Notes: generated from the letters alone by a model not told the origin. Positions 14,908 to 23,941 are shown, counted from the first letter of the stretch. The stretch: 34,084 bases of DNA from Burkholderiales bacterium RIFCSPHIGHO2_12_FULL_69_20 (GCA_001770815.1 MESD01000038.1:1-34084); one strand, 5' to 3'. Numbers and translations are program-made.

Positions 14908-15069
14908 CTACTTGGCCACGGGCAGCGTGAGGATGTCGACCACCCCCCACAGCGTGTAGACCAGCATGGGCACCATCACCCCGATGAACAGCAGCAGGAA
15001 CGGGTTGTCCAGCAACTGCTGCATCCAGGGCACGGGGGCCGTGTCGTCGTCGTTGGGTAGCGGGCTCAT
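14908..15069 (-). CDS. 53-aa single-helix membrane protein, probable subunit IIa-like component
   Basis: First gene of the operon. It encodes 53 residues with one transmembrane helix (about residues 24-46, in the segment FLLLFIGVMVPMLVYTLWGVV) and an acidic, proline-containing N-terminus. The start at ATG 15069 is supported by AAGGAG at 5 bases' distance; a longer in-frame reading to 15141 has no ribosome binding site. Small one-helix subunits that complete the missing helix of subunit II are known from ba3-type oxidases (subunit IIa), and this gene directly precedes a one-helix subunit II, which makes the same role plausible. No sequence motif proves it. Confidence 0.8.
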   Translation of the reverse strand: MSPLPNDDDTAPVPWMQQLLDNPFLLLFIGVMVPMLVYTLWGVVDILTLPVAK

Positions 15070-15124
15070 GGAGTCTCCTTTTCTGGCTTTGTCGACAGCG
15101 GCCCGACAAGGACCACCCGGCGGC

Positions 15125-15130
15125 CATTCT
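15125..15130 (-). promoter_or_regulatory. Possible -10 element of the respiratory operon
   Basis: CAGAAT on the minus strand (4 of 6 matches to TATAAT). Its centre is 34 bases from the centre of the FNR-like box, close to the 32 expected for a class II FNR/CRP-type promoter. It would give a leader of about 50 bases to the first gene. The -35 region is not recognisable, as expected for an activator-dependent promoter. Confidence 0.35.
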
Positions 15131-15154
15131 GTTGAGCGCACCCCAAAGATGTAC

Positions 15155-15168
15155 TTGATCTACTTCAA
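15155..15168. promoter_or_regulatory. FNR/DNR-like box TTGAT-N4-TTCAA in the divergent promoter region
   Basis: TTGATCTACTTCAA matches the FNR/DNR/NNR consensus TTGAT-N4-ATCAA at 9 of 10 fixed positions (on the minus strand TTGAA-N4-ATCAA). It lies between the minus-strand operon and the plus-strand ctaA-like gene in an unusually AT-rich stretch, about 86 bases from the operon start codon. Regulators of this group respond to oxygen or nitric oxide. The regulator itself is not in the window. The remainder of 15070-15247 holds only an additional inverted repeat CTTG-N7-CAAG at 15181-15195. Confidence 0.55.
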
Positions 15169-15247
15169 TGATTGCGGGTTCTTGCAGTGCACAAGAAGGC
15201 CGCGGCCATAGCATCGGCGCACCCCATCCAGCCCCGAGGTTTTGACG

Positions 15248-16117
15248 ATGAAACACCTGCACCGCCTGGCCTGGATCAGCCTGCTGTCACTCGTGCTGGT
15301 GGTGGGGCTGAGCGCCTTCATGCGACACGTGGCGACGGGCCTCGGCTGCCAGCCCTGGCCGACCTGTCATGCCCAGTATTCGGGTATGTCCGGGGGCGCC
15401 AGCAGCCTGGCGGTCAGCGTCGCGCGCCTGCTGCACCGGGTGGTGGCCACCGGCACCTTGCTGCTGGCCATCACGATGCTGGTCATCGGCCTGCGGGCGG
15501 GCCCCCGTGGGCGGCGCGAGGCGGTGCTGGCGGCGCTGCTGCTGGTTCTGGCGCTGGGCCTGGCGGTGCTGGGCGTGTTCACCGCCGGGTCGCGCCTGCC
15601 GGCGGTGGCGCTGGGCAACCTGCTGGGTGGCTTCATGATGCTGGCCGTCGCCGCCAGGCTGGTGGGGCCGCCGGCGGCGCCGGGTTTGGGGGCGGCGGCG
15701 GCCGGTGTCGCGGTGCTGCTGGTGGCGCAGAGCGCGGGCGGCGCGCTGGTCAGCGCATCGCAGGCCGGGCTGGTCTGCAACGACCTGCGGGCCTGCGCCG
15801 AGTTGGCCCGCGCCGCGGGCTGGCCCTGGCAGGCGCTGAACCCGTGGTTCGCTGCCGGTCTGCCGCCCGTCGACGGCGCCTTGGTGCAGGGGCTTCATCG
15901 CCTTGCTGCCATCGTCGTCACGCTGGCGGTGGCGGCGCTCGGCTGGCGGGCGCTGCGCGCGGGACGTCGACCCGAGGGCTGGGCGCTGCTGTTGCTGCTG
16001 GCCTTGCAGGCGGTGCTGGGCCTGGTGGTCGGCAGCATCGGCCTGCCGCTGTGGGCGGTGCTGCTGCACAACCTGGCCAGTGCGTTGCTGCTGGCGCTGG
16101 TGGTCAGGCTGATCTAG
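15248..16117 (+). CDS. CtaA/COX15-family heme A synthase-like protein, divergent in its first half
   Basis: 289 aa with eight hydrophobic helices in two halves, as in CtaA. The extracytoplasmic Cys34/Cys40 pair in GLGCQPWPTC corresponds to the conserved disulfide loop. His63 (LLHR), His217 (GLHR) and His274 (LLHNL) match three of the four conserved heme-ligand histidines. The fourth, normally in an 'ALHL' context in the first half, is missing: the region reads VALGNLLG. The Glu normally three residues before the first His (E-x-x-H-R) is Arg60. Normal CtaA oxidises heme O to heme A; the changed half is the presumed catalytic one, so activity may be altered. ATG at 15248 has GAGG 9 bases upstream. 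It is divergent from the heme-copper operon and probably serves it. Confidence 0.85.
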   Translation: MKHLHRLAWISLLSLVLVVGLSAFMRHVATGLGCQPWPTCHAQYSGMSGGASSLAVSVARLLHRVVATGTLLLAITMLVIGLRAGPRGRREAVLAALLLVLALGLAVLGVFTAGSRLPAVALGNLLGGFMMLAVAARLVGPPAAPGLGAAAAGVAVLLVAQSAGGALVSASQAGLVCNDLRACAELARAAGWPWQALNPWFAAGLPPVDGALVQGLHRLAAIVVTLAVAALGWRALRAGRRPEGWALLLLLALQAVLGLVVGSIGLPLWAVLLHNLASALLLALVVRLI

Positions 16118-16175
16118 CTGCCACGCAGGGACCATGCGCCTCGGGCGTTGATCCGGCCGGGGGCGACCCAGCTTC

Positions 16176-16181
16176 TAGAAT
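16176..16181 (+). promoter_or_regulatory. Possible -10 element of dcd
   Basis: TAGAAT, 27 bases before the dcd start codon. The best upstream TTGATC is 22 bases away, too far for a standard -35, so the call is weak. Between ctaA and dcd (16118-16207) there is nothing else. Confidence 0.3.
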
Positions 16182-16207
16182 GCCGCACCGACCGAGGACA
16201 AATCCCG

Positions 16208-16777
16208 ATGAGCATCAAGAGCGACCGATGGATCCGCCGCATGGCCGAGCAGACCGGCATGATCGAGCCCTTCGAGCCGGGCCAGGTGCGCCAGTCGGCC
16301 GATGGCCACAAGATCGTCAGCTACGGCACCAGCAGCTACGGCTACGACGTGCGCTGCGCGCGTGAGTTCAAGGTCTTCACCAACGTCTACAGCACCGTGG
16401 TCGACCCGAAGAACTTCGACGAGAAGAGCTTCGTCGACATCGAGAGCGACGTCTGCATCATCCCGCCCAACAGCTTTGCGCTGGCGCGCACGGTCGAGTA
16501 CTTCCGCATCCCGCGCAACGTGCTGACCATCTGCCTGGGCAAGAGCACCTACGCGCGCTGCGGCATCATCGTCAACGTGACGCCGTTCGAGCCCGAATGG
16601 GAAGGCTTCGTGACGCTGGAGTTCAGCAACACCACGCCGCTGCCGGCCAAGATCTACGCCGGCGAGGGCTGCGCGCAGGTGCTGTTCTTCGAGAGCGACG
16701 AGGTCTGCGAGACCAGCTACAAGGACCGCGGCGGCAAATACCAGGGCCAGCGTGGTGTGACGCTGCCCAAGACCTGA
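16208..16777 (+). CDS. dcd: dCTP deaminase
   Basis: 189 aa, the normal length of the trimeric Dcd of proteobacteria. The start [15 protein letters not shown] is the conserved N-terminus; this fixes the ATG at 16208. Family motifs include SSYGYDVRC (42-50), the [10 protein letters not shown] substrate segment (111-120) with its Ser and Arg, [14 protein letters not shown] with the catalytic Glu, and a [13 protein letters not shown]-terminus. The enzyme deaminates dCTP to dUTP in the cytoplasm for dTMP synthesis. It lies 31 bases before the metallopeptidase gene and may be co-transcribed with it. Confidence 0.97.
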   Translation: MSIKSDRWIRRMAEQTGMIEPFEPGQVRQSADGHKIVSYGTSSYGYDVRCAREFKVFTNVYSTVVDPKNFDEKSFVDIESDVCIIPPNSFALARTVEYFRIPRNVLTICLGKSTYARCGIIVNVTPFEPEWEGFVTLEFSNTTPLPAKIYAGEGCAQVLFFESDEVCETSYKDRGGKYQGQRGVTLPKT

Positions 16778-16808
16778 GGCGCCTGCCAGGCGCCCGCCGG
16801 AGACAACG

Positions 16809-17714
16809 ATGAAGTGGGAAGGCCAGCGCCAGAGCGACAACGTGGAAGACCGACGCGAGAGCGGCGGCGCAGGCCTGGGCGGGCTGGGTGGCGGCGGTGG
16901 CCGCCGGGTGGGTGGCCGTGGCATCGGCCTGGGCACCGTCGCCATTGCGCTGTTGGCGGGCTGGATCTTCGGCATCAACCCGCTCACGGTGCTGGGCCTG
17001 CTGGGCGGCGGTGGCCTGTCCGAGCCCGCGCCGCAGGTGCAGCAGGCGCCGGCGGACCGGGCATCGGTGCGCGACCCGATGGCGATGTTTGTCTCCACCG
17101 TGCTGGCCGACACTGAAGACGTGTGGGGCGAGTTGTTCAAGGCCCAGGGTGGCGCCTACCAGCAGCCCAAGCTGGTGCTGTTTCGCGGTGCCACGCCCAC
17201 CGCCTGCGGCACCGGCCAGTCGGCGATGGGGCCGTTCTACTGCCCGGGTGACCAGAAGGTCTACATCGACCTTGCCTTCTACCAGACGCTGCGCGACAAG
17301 CTGGGTGCGCCCGGCGATTTTGCGCAGGCCTATGTCATCGCCCACGAGGTGGGGCACCATGTGCAGAACCTGCTGGGCATCACCGAGAAGCTGGACGCCC
17401 AGCGCGGTCGCATCCCCGAGGTGCGCATGAACGCACTGTCGGTGCGGCTCGAACTGCAGGCCGATTGCCTGGCCGGTGTGTGGGCGCACCATGCGCAGCG
17501 CTCGCGGCAGGTGCTGGAGCAGGGCGATGTCGACGAGGCACTGAACGCCGCCGCACAGATCGGCGACGACAAGCTGCAACGCCAGTCATCGGGTGCGATC
17601 CGGCCCGAGAGCTTCACCCACGGCAGCAGCGCGCAGCGGGTGTCGTGGTTCAAGCGCGGGCTGAGTGGTGGCCGCATGGCCGACTGCAACACCTTCGACG
17701 CACGCCAGCTCTGA
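16809..17714 (+). CDS. ypfJ: YpfJ-family neutral zinc metallopeptidase
   Basis: 301 aa. The N-terminus MKWEGQRQSDNVEDRR is the family start; a Gly-rich linker (20-40) and one transmembrane helix (about 40-66) follow, so the C-terminal domain should be periplasmic. The zinc site is HEVGHH (179-184), and the LELQADCLAG segment provides the downstream acidic ligand. Cys133 and Cys145 (TACGTG, FYCPG) are conserved in the family and could form a disulfide. The physiological substrate of YpfJ proteins is not established. The stop codon TGA at 17712-17714 abuts the long palindrome that fills the following gap. Confidence 0.93.
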   Translation: MKWEGQRQSDNVEDRRESGGAGLGGLGGGGGRRVGGRGIGLGTVAIALLAGWIFGINPLTVLGLLGGGGLSEPAPQVQQAPADRASVRDPMAMFVSTVLADTEDVWGELFKAQGGAYQQPKLVLFRGATPTACGTGQSAMGPFYCPGDQKVYIDLAFYQTLRDKLGAPGDFAQAYVIAHEVGHHVQNLLGITEKLDAQRGRIPEVRMNALSVRLELQADCLAGVWAHHAQRSRQVLEQGDVDEALNAAAQIGDDKLQRQSSGAIRPESFTHGSSAQRVSWFKRGLSGGRMADCNTFDARQL

Positions 17715-17874
17715 GAAGCTGTGAACGAACCCGACATGCCCGCTCATCCCGGCCAAGCGACCCCACTCGTCGTTGCAAATGCTCGCCATAGCCCGAGCTA
17801 TGGCTGCGCTTTGCGCCTAGATTGGGGCCGCCTGGCCGGTCTGCTCGGTCACGCCAGGTTCATTCACCGCTTCT
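17714..17874. repeat. Long imperfect palindrome (MITE- or REP-like extragenic element)
   Basis: The two arms, 17714-17793 and 17795-17874, are inverted repeats. Aligned by eye, about 58 of 80 positions match with one gap. The centre is a perfect 7-bp hairpin CCATAGC-ccga-GCTATGG (17786-17803). The outer ends read AGAAGC-n-GTGAA and its complement. It begins at the last base of the ypfJ stop codon and contains no convincing gene; a short minus-strand reading frame through it is an artefact. The form (about 160 bp, terminal and internal inverted symmetry, no coding capacity) suggests a non-autonomous mobile or folded-RNA element. The rest of the gap to 17959 is unremarkable. Confidence 0.75.
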
Positions 17875-17959
17875 GAGCTTGCGCCGACAGGCCCGTCGCC
17901 CGTCGAGAGCGGGGTAAAAACGGGGCTGTGCCGCTGCTTCAGGCGGCTGGAGGTGAAGC

Positions 17960-19912
17960 ATGACCGTCCCGTCCCACGCCCATGAACGCATGCTGGCGCT
18001 GCGCAGCGCCGGCAAGGGCAAGGTGGTCAGCGCCGCCGAGGCGGTGGCGCTGCTGGCCGATGGCGACATGCTGGCCACCGGCGGTTTTGTCGGCATCGGC
18101 TTTGCCGAGAACCTGGCGGTGGCGCTGGAAGCGCGTTTCCTGGCCAGCGGCGCGCCGCGCCACCTGGGCCTGGTGTATGCCGCCGGCCAGGGCGACGGTG
18201 CGCACCGCGGCCTCAACCACCTCGGCCATGCCGGGCTGGTGGGCCGGGTGATCGGCGGCCACTGGGGCCTGGTGCCGGCGCTGCAGAAGCTGGCGGTGGC
18301 CAATGAGATCGAGGCCTGGAACCTGCCGCAGGGCGTGATCTCGCACCTCTTCCGCGACATCGCCGCGGGCAAGCCCGGCCACCTCAGCAAGGTGGGGCTG
18401 GGCACCTTCGTCGACCCGCGCCACGGCGGTGGCGCCGTCAATCATCGCAGCACCACCGAGCGGGTGCGGCTGATGCCCATCGATGGCGAGGACTACCTGT
18501 TCTACAAGGCCTTCCCGATCGACGTGGCCTTCATCCGCGGCACCACCGCCGACACCGACGGCAACATCACGATGGAGCGCGAGGCGCTGACGCTGGAGGC
18601 GCTGGCCATCGCGATGGCGGCACGCAACTCGGGCGGCATCGTCATCGTGCAGGTTGAGCGGCTGGCCGAGGCGCATTCGCTGAACCCGCGGCAGGTCAAG
18701 ATCCCCGGCGTGCTGGTGGATTGCGTGGTGGTGGCCGAGAAGCCCGAGTACCACCCGCAGACCTTTGCCGAGCCCTACAGCGCCGCCTTCGCCGGCGAGG
18801 TGCGTGTGCCCGCGAGCGAGGTGCTGCCGATGGCACCGGGCCCGCGCAAGGTGATTGCGCGCCGCGCCGCGCTGGAGCTGCGCCCCAACCAGGTGGTGAA
18901 CCTGGGCATCGGCATGCCCGAGGGCGTGGCCGCGGTGGCGGCCGAAGAGCGGGTGATCGACCTGATCACGCTGACCGCCGAGCCGGGTGTGATCGGCGGC
19001 ATCCCGGCGGGCGGGCTGAACTTCGGCGCCGCGGTCAACACCCAGGCCATCATCGACCAGCCCTACCAGTTCGACTTCTACGACGGCGGCGGGCTGGACA
19101 TCGCCTTCCTCGGGCTGGCGCAGGCCGATGCCGAGGGCAATGTCAACGTCAGCAAGTTCGGCAAGCGGCTGGCGGGGGCGGGCGGCTTCATCAACATCAG
19201 CCAGAACGCACGCACGGTGGTTTTCGTCGGCAGCTTCGCCGCCGACGACAAGGCGGGCGGCAAGGGCCACCGCAAGTTCGTGCCTGAGGTGGAACACCGC
19301 ACCTTCTCGGGCCGCGAGGCGCTGCGCCGTGGCCAACGGGTGTTGTACGTCACCGAACGCTGCGTTTTCGGCCTGCACGCGCGTGGCCTGGCGCTGCTGG
19401 AGGTGGCGCCGGGCGTCGATCTGCAGCGCGACATCCTCGACGCGATGGCCTTTGCGCCGGTGATAGCGGCGCCGCTGCCGTTGATGGACGCGGCGATCTT
19501 CCGCGACGAGGCCATGGGCCTGCGCGCGCGCTTGCTGCTGCTGCCGCTGGCCGATCGCTTTCACTTCGACGCCGCGCAGAACACGATGTTCATCAACTTC
19601 GAGCACCTGTCCATCAAGAACCGCTTCGACGTGGAGGCGGTGCGTGGCGCCATCGAGCGGCAACTGGCGCCGCTGGGGCAGAAGGTCTATGCCGTCGTCA
19701 ACTACGACCACTTCTCGCTCGATCCCGACGTGGCCGACGACTGGGCGGCGATGGTGCGTGTGCTGGTCGACCGCCACTACCTGGCCGTGACGCGCTACAC
19801 CACTTCGGGCTTCCTGCGCGCCAAGCTGGGCCCGGCGCTGGCCGCGCGCGGCGTGGCGCCGCACATCTTCGAGAGCGCTGGCGAAGCGCGCGCCGGGCTG
19901 CCCAACAGCTGA
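17960..19912 (+). CDS. Family I CoA-transferase (YdiF/propionate CoA-transferase type) with C-terminal extension
   Basis: 650 aa. Two CoA-transferase halves are visible: residues 20-270 ([50 protein letters not shown]) and 295-525 ([27 protein letters not shown] with the catalytic Glu341; [18 protein letters not shown]). The Glu forms the acyl-glutamyl/CoA-thioester intermediate. Family members such as YdiF or propionate CoA-transferase are about 520-530 aa, so about 115 residues at the C-terminus ([19 protein letters not shown] to the end) are extra and not recognised. Likely reaction: CoA exchange between short-chain acyl-CoA and acetate or similar acids; the exact substrate is open. GGAGG lies 7 bases before ATG 17960. 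It converges on ppc. Confidence 0.9.
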   Translation: MTVPSHAHERMLALRSAGKGKVVSAAEAVALLADGDMLATGGFVGIGFAENLAVALEARFLASGAPRHLGLVYAAGQGDGAHRGLNHLGHAGLVGRVIGGHWGLVPALQKLAVANEIEAWNLPQGVISHLFRDIAAGKPGHLSKVGLGTFVDPRHGGGAVNHRSTTERVRLMPIDGEDYLFYKAFPIDVAFIRGTTADTDGNITMEREALTLEALAIAMAARNSGGIVIVQVERLAEAHSLNPRQVKIPGVLVDCVVVAEKPEYHPQTFAEPYSAAFAGEVRVPASEVLPMAPGPRKVIARRAALELRPNQVVNLGIGMPEGVAAVAAEERVIDLITLTAEPGVIGGIPAGGLNFGAAVNTQAIIDQPYQFDFYDGGGLDIAFLGLAQADAEGNVNVSKFGKRLAGAGGFINISQNARTVVFVGSFAADDKAGGKGHRKFVPEVEHRTFSGREALRRGQRVLYVTERCVFGLHARGLALLEVAPGVDLQRDILDAMAFAPVIAAPLPLMDAAIFRDEAMGLRARLLLLPLADRFHFDAAQNTMFINFEHLSIKNRFDVEAVRGAIERQLAPLGQKVYAVVNYDHFSLDPDVADDWAAMVRVLVDRHYLAVTRYTTSGFLRAKLGPALAARGVAPHIFESAGEARAGLPNS

Positions 19913-19925
19913 GCAGCGCGCGGCG

Positions 19926-22799
19926 TCATCCCGTATTTCGAAGGCCTGCCGCCACGCCGTTGATCGAGATGTGGATGCCGCGCTGCAGCCGCTCGTTGGC
20001 CGGGTCGCCTTCCTTGCGGTTGCGGTAGCGCCGCATCAGTTCCACCTGCAGGTGGTTCAGCGGGTCGAGGTACGGAAAACGGTGCTCGATCGAGCGCGCC
20101 AGCGCCGGGTTGCTCTGCAGCCGCCCGGGTTCGCCGGTGATCAGCGACAGCGTATCGTGGGTGCGCTGCCACTCGGCCTTGATCGCGCCGAAGATGCGCT
20201 TGCCCAGCCGCTTGTCCTCGACCAGTTCCACATAACGCGCGGCGATGCGCAAATCGCTCTTGGCCAGCACCATGTCCAGGTTGGACAACAGGGTGCGGAA
20301 GAAGGGCCACTGCTTGTGCATCTTCTGCAGCAGCTTCAGGCGCTCGTCGCGTCCGTCGGATGAGGCCCCGCTGCCCAGAAAGGTCTCGATCGCCGAGCCG
20401 AAGCCGCACCAGCCCGGCAGCGCCACCCGGCACTGGCCCCAGCTGAAGCCCCAGGGGATGGCGCGCAGGTCTTCGATCGCGCGCGTGGCCTTGCGGCTGG
20501 CCGGGCGCGAGCCGATGTTCAGCTCGGCGATCTCGCGGATCGGCGTGGCCGAGAAGAAGTAATCGGTGAAGCCGGGTGTCTCGTAGACCAGCCGACGGTA
20601 GGCGGCGTAGCTGGCCGCGCTGATGGCCGCGGCCGCATCGAGAAAGGCCTTGGGCGCACCCGACTTGCCGCCGGTCTGGCTGTGCAGCAGCGTGGCCTCC
20701 AGCGTGGCGGCCACCAGGGTCTCGAGGTTGCGCCGGCCGATCTCGGGGTTGGCGTACTTGCTGCCGATCACCTCGCCCTGCTCGGTCAGCCGGATCTGGC
20801 CGTTCACCGTGCCTGGCGGCTGCGCCAGGATGGCCTGGTAGCTGGGGCCGCCGCCACGCCCCACCGTGCCGCCACGGCCGTGGAACAGCCGCAGCGTGAT
20901 GCCCCGCCCACCCTCGGCATCCCGCCGCAACGGACCGAACAGGCCCACCAGCGCCAGCTCGGCGCGGTACAGCTCCCAGTTGCTGGTGAAGAAGCCACCG
21001 TCCTTGTTGCTGTCGCTGTAGCCCAGCATGATGTCCTGCTCGCCGCCGCTGCGGATCACCAGCTCGGTGATGCCGGGCAGGGCGTAGAACGTGCGCATGA
21101 TGGGCTCGGCCTGGCGCAGGTCGTCGATGGTCTCGAACAGCGGCACGACGATCAGCGCACTCACGGCGCCATCGTCCAACGTGCCAGTGACCAGGCCACA
21201 CTCCTTCATCAGCAGCAGCACCTCCAGCAGGTCGCTCACGCTCTCGGTGTGGCTGATGATGTAGTGGCGCAGCGCCTCGCGGCCGTAGCGCGCCAGCATC
21301 AGCCGCGCGGTCTCGAAGATCGCCAGCTCACTTTGCGCCAGCTCGCTGTAGGCCGCGCCGTGCACCCGCAGCGCCCGGGCATCGTCGAGCAGGCCCAGCA
21401 GCAGCGCCCGCTTGGCGGCTTCGTCCAGCGACGCGTAGTCGCCGTGCAGGCGCGCGGTCTTCAGCAGCTCGGCCACCACGGCCTCGTGCTTGTCGCTGCT
21501 CTGGCGCAGGTCGACGGTGGCCAGGTGGAAGCCGAACACCTGCACCGCGCGCTTCAACGGCGCCAGCCGCGGCGCCACCAGCGCCTGGGCGTGGTGCGAC
21601 TGCAGGCTGGCCTCGATCACCGCCAGGTCCGCCAGGAACTGCGCCGGGTTGGTGTACGGGTCTTGCGGCGTCACCGCGTGGCGCAGCGCCTCGGTGCCGG
21701 TCAGCGCCTGCAGCGTGGCGGCCAGCCGGGCGTAGACGCCGATCAGCGCGCGGCGGTAGGGCTCGTCCTCGCGGTGCGGGTTGCGGTCGGGCGAGGCATC
21801 GGCCAGCGCCTGCATCGCCGGTGTCACGCCGGCCAGCATCTGGCTGATCGACAGCTCGGCGCCCAGCTCGTGCACCTCCGTCAGGTAGAAACGCAGCGCC
21901 ACCTCGCTCTGCCGGGCCAGCGCCATGCGCAGCGTGTCGGCGCTGACGTTGGGGTTGCCGTCGCGGTCGCCGCCGATCCACTGGCCCATGCGCAGAAAGC
22001 TGGGCACGGCAAAGCCGGCCAGGTGCTCTTCGATCTCGCCATACAGCTTGGGGATCTGGCGCAGGAAGGTGCTCTGGTAGTACGACAGCGCGTTCTCGAT
22101 CTCGTCGGCCACCGTCAGCTTGGTGTAGCGCAGCATGCGCGTCTGCCACAGCTGGGTGATGCGTGCGCGCATCAGCGCCTCGTTGTCGCGGCGCTCGCGC
22201 TCGACATGCAGTTCGTCGCGCACGCCGATCAGCTCGGCGATCGCGCGCTCGGCGTCGAGGATGCTCTTGCGCTGCACCTCGGTGGGGTGGGCGGTGAGCA
22301 CCGGCGAGATGTAGGCCTGCGTCAGCATGTGCGCCACGTCGGCCGAGCGCACGTCAGCCTGGTGCAGCCGCTCGAAGCTCAGCGCCAGCGAGCCTTCCTG
22401 CTGGTGGCCTTGGGCGGAGTGGTGCAGCCGGCGGCGCACATGGTGGCGGTCTTCGGCGATGTTGGCCAGGTGCGAGAAGTAGCTGAAGGCGCGGATCACG
22501 CTCACCGTCTGGTCGGCCGACAGGTTCTTCAGCAGCCGGTCGAGCACCCGGCCGGCCGAGGCGTCTTTTTTCAGCCGGTAGCCCACGCTCAGCTGCCGCA
22601 CCCGCTCGATCAGCTCGAAGGCCTCCTTGCCCTCTTGCTCGCGGATCACGTCGCCCAGCAGCCGGCCCAGTAACCGGATGTCTTCCATCAACGGTTTGTT
22701 CTTGGCCGCGGCGTCGCCGGCGTCAACCATCTGCGCAGGTGATCTTGTCGGGCCGGCGGCACGCGCGGTGCGGCGTCTGGCGGTGGGGGTGGATGACAT
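19926..22799 (-). CDS. ppc: Phosphoenolpyruvate carboxylase
   Basis: 957 aa, a normal bacterial length. Catalytic signatures are complete: the His in [13 protein letters not shown] (about residue 171), [14 protein letters not shown] (the mobile Gly/Arg loop), [10 protein letters not shown], and the C-terminal RNTG that closes the active site. It makes oxaloacetate from PEP and bicarbonate, refilling the TCA cycle. Start: the ATG at 22799 has GGGAGC about 7 bases upstream; an ATG at 22832 in the same frame would place extra residues in the promoter region and lacks such a site. It is divergent from hemC; 125 bases separate the start codons and contain an AT-rich patch (22816-22835) that probably carries promoter elements. 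Confidence 0.97.
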   Translation of the reverse strand: MSSTPTARRRTARAAGPTRSPAQMVDAGDAAAKNKPLMEDIRLLGRLLGDVIREQEGKEAFELIERVRQLSVGYRLKKDASAGRVLDRLLKNLSADQTVSVIRAFSYFSHLANIAEDRHHVRRRLHHSAQGHQQEGSLALSFERLHQADVRSADVAHMLTQAYISPVLTAHPTEVQRKSILDAERAIAELIGVRDELHVERERRDNEALMRARITQLWQTRMLRYTKLTVADEIENALSYYQSTFLRQIPKLYGEIEEHLAGFAVPSFLRMGQWIGGDRDGNPNVSADTLRMALARQSEVALRFYLTEVHELGAELSISQMLAGVTPAMQALADASPDRNPHREDEPYRRALIGVYARLAATLQALTGTEALRHAVTPQDPYTNPAQFLADLAVIEASLQSHHAQALVAPRLAPLKRAVQVFGFHLATVDLRQSSDKHEAVVAELLKTARLHGDYASLDEAAKRALLLGLLDDARALRVHGAAYSELAQSELAIFETARLMLARYGREALRHYIISHTESVSDLLEVLLLMKECGLVTGTLDDGAVSALIVVPLFETIDDLRQAEPIMRTFYALPGITELVIRSGGEQDIMLGYSDSNKDGGFFTSNWELYRAELALVGLFGPLRRDAEGGRGITLRLFHGRGGTVGRGGGPSYQAILAQPPGTVNGQIRLTEQGEVIGSKYANPEIGRRNLETLVAATLEATLLHSQTGGKSGAPKAFLDAAAAISAASYAAYRRLVYETPGFTDYFFSATPIREIAELNIGSRPASRKATRAIEDLRAIPWGFSWGQCRVALPGWCGFGSAIETFLGSGASSDGRDERLKLLQKMHKQWPFFRTLLSNLDMVLAKSDLRIAARYVELVEDKRLGKRIFGAIKAEWQRTHDTLSLITGEPGRLQSNPALARSIEHRFPYLDPLNHLQVELMRRYRNRKEGDPANERLQRGIHISINGVAAGLRNTG

Positions 22800-22909
22800 C
22801 GAATCGCTCCCGTCGTGTAACCAAATTACCAATTGGCGATGATGGTCGGCATCGTAGCAGCCCGCGTGCGCGCCGGCGAGGGCGGGGGCGGTGGGCCCAG
22901 TGTCCTAGC

Positions 22910-22915
22910 GATAAT
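22910..22915 (+). promoter_or_regulatory. GATAAT, possible -10 element just before hemC
   Basis: GATAAT (5 of 6 matches to TATAAT) ends 9 bases before the hemC ATG. Transcription from it would start at or next to the start codon. No clear -35 is visible. No purine-rich ribosome binding site precedes the ATG, which fits a leaderless or nearly leaderless message. Confidence 0.35.
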
Positions 22916-22924
22916 CGGGCCACC

Positions 22925-23902
22925 ATGACGTCATCCACCGCCCAGGCCAGCGCGCCCACCACCCTGATCGCCACCCGCGAGAGCCGCCTCGCGCTGTGGC
23001 AGGCCGAGTACGTGCGCGATCTCCTTCATGCGCGCTTCGGCCTGTCGGTCGGCCTGCTGGGCATGACCACCCGCGGCGACCAGATCCTCGACCGCGCGCT
23101 CAGCAAGGTGGGCGGCAAGGGCCTGTTCGTCAAGGAGCTGGAAGTGGCGCTGGAAGAAGGCCGCGCCCATCTGGCGGTGCATTCGCTGAAAGACGTGCCG
23201 ATGGAGTTGCCCGAGGGTTTCGTGCTGGCCGCCGTGCTGGAGCGCGAAGACCCGCGCGACGCTTTCGTCTCTGGCCGTTATGCCTCGGTGGCCGAGCTGC
23301 CGCAAGGCGCGGTGGTCGGCACCAGCAGCCTGCGCCGCGTGGTGCAGCTGATGAACCTGCGGCCCGACCTGCACATAGCGCCGCTGCGCGGCAACCTCGA
23401 CACCCGGCTGCGCAAGCTCGATGAAGGTGGTTACGACGCCATCGTGCTGGCGGCGGCCGGCCTCATGCGGTTGGGTCTGGCCGAGCGCATCCGCGCGCGT
23501 TTTGACGAGGTGGCGATGATCCCGGCCGCCGGCCAGGGCGCGTTGGGCATCGAGGTGCGCAGCGACGCCACCGCGCTGCGTGCGCAGCTTGGTCAACTGG
23601 TGCATGCGCCCACCTGGCTGGCTGTGCATGCCGAGCGCGCGGTGTCGCGCTCGCTGGGCGGCAGCTGCAGCATGCCGCTGGCCGCGCATGCGGTGTGGCA
23701 GGGCGATCAGTTGGTGATGAGCGCCGCGCTGGGCCATGCAGAAGACACCGCCCGCCCGCTGCTGCGCACCCAGGCCCAGGCCCGGGTGCCGATGGCCAGC
23801 GACGCGGCCGCCACCGCCGCGGCCAATGCGCTGGGCGAACTGGCCGCCGCGCAGTTGCGCGCGCTGGGCGCCGACGCTTACCTGGCCGCCGCGCCGGGCT
23901 GA
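22925..23902 (+). CDS. hemC: Hydroxymethylbilane synthase (porphobilinogen deaminase)
   Basis: 325 aa. It joins four porphobilinogens into hydroxymethylbilane in heme biosynthesis. The catalytic Asp is in HSLKDVP (Asp90), the phosphate-binding arginines in GTSSLRR (132-138) and [10 protein letters not shown] (155-164), and the dipyrromethane cofactor is attached to Cys248 in GGSCSMPL. Members are usually about 310 aa; the extra residues are at the N-terminus. The ATG at 22925 is the most probable start although no ribosome binding site precedes it. First gene of hemC-hemD-hemX-hemY, divergent from ppc. Confidence 0.96.
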   Translation: MTSSTAQASAPTTLIATRESRLALWQAEYVRDLLHARFGLSVGLLGMTTRGDQILDRALSKVGGKGLFVKELEVALEEGRAHLAVHSLKDVPMELPEGFVLAAVLEREDPRDAFVSGRYASVAELPQGAVVGTSSLRRVVQLMNLRPDLHIAPLRGNLDTRLRKLDEGGYDAIVLAAAGLMRLGLAERIRARFDEVAMIPAAGQGALGIEVRSDATALRAQLGQLVHAPTWLAVHAERAVSRSLGGSCSMPLAAHAVWQGDQLVMSAALGHAEDTARPLLRTQAQARVPMASDAAATAAANALGELAAAQLRALGADAYLAAAPG

Positions 23903-23941
23903 GCAGGCCTGGCGGCGCCACGTCGCCAGCGCGCTTCAACG

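Noticed and set aside
17586-17789. 67-aa frame on the minus strand through the palindrome
   Set aside because: It runs from the repeat arm into the antisense of ypfJ; no ribosome binding site or domain.
17939-19864. 641-aa open frame on the minus strand
   Set aside because: Antisense to the CoA-transferase.
20682-22673. 663-aa open frame on the plus strand
   Set aside because: Antisense to ppc, which has all catalytic motifs.
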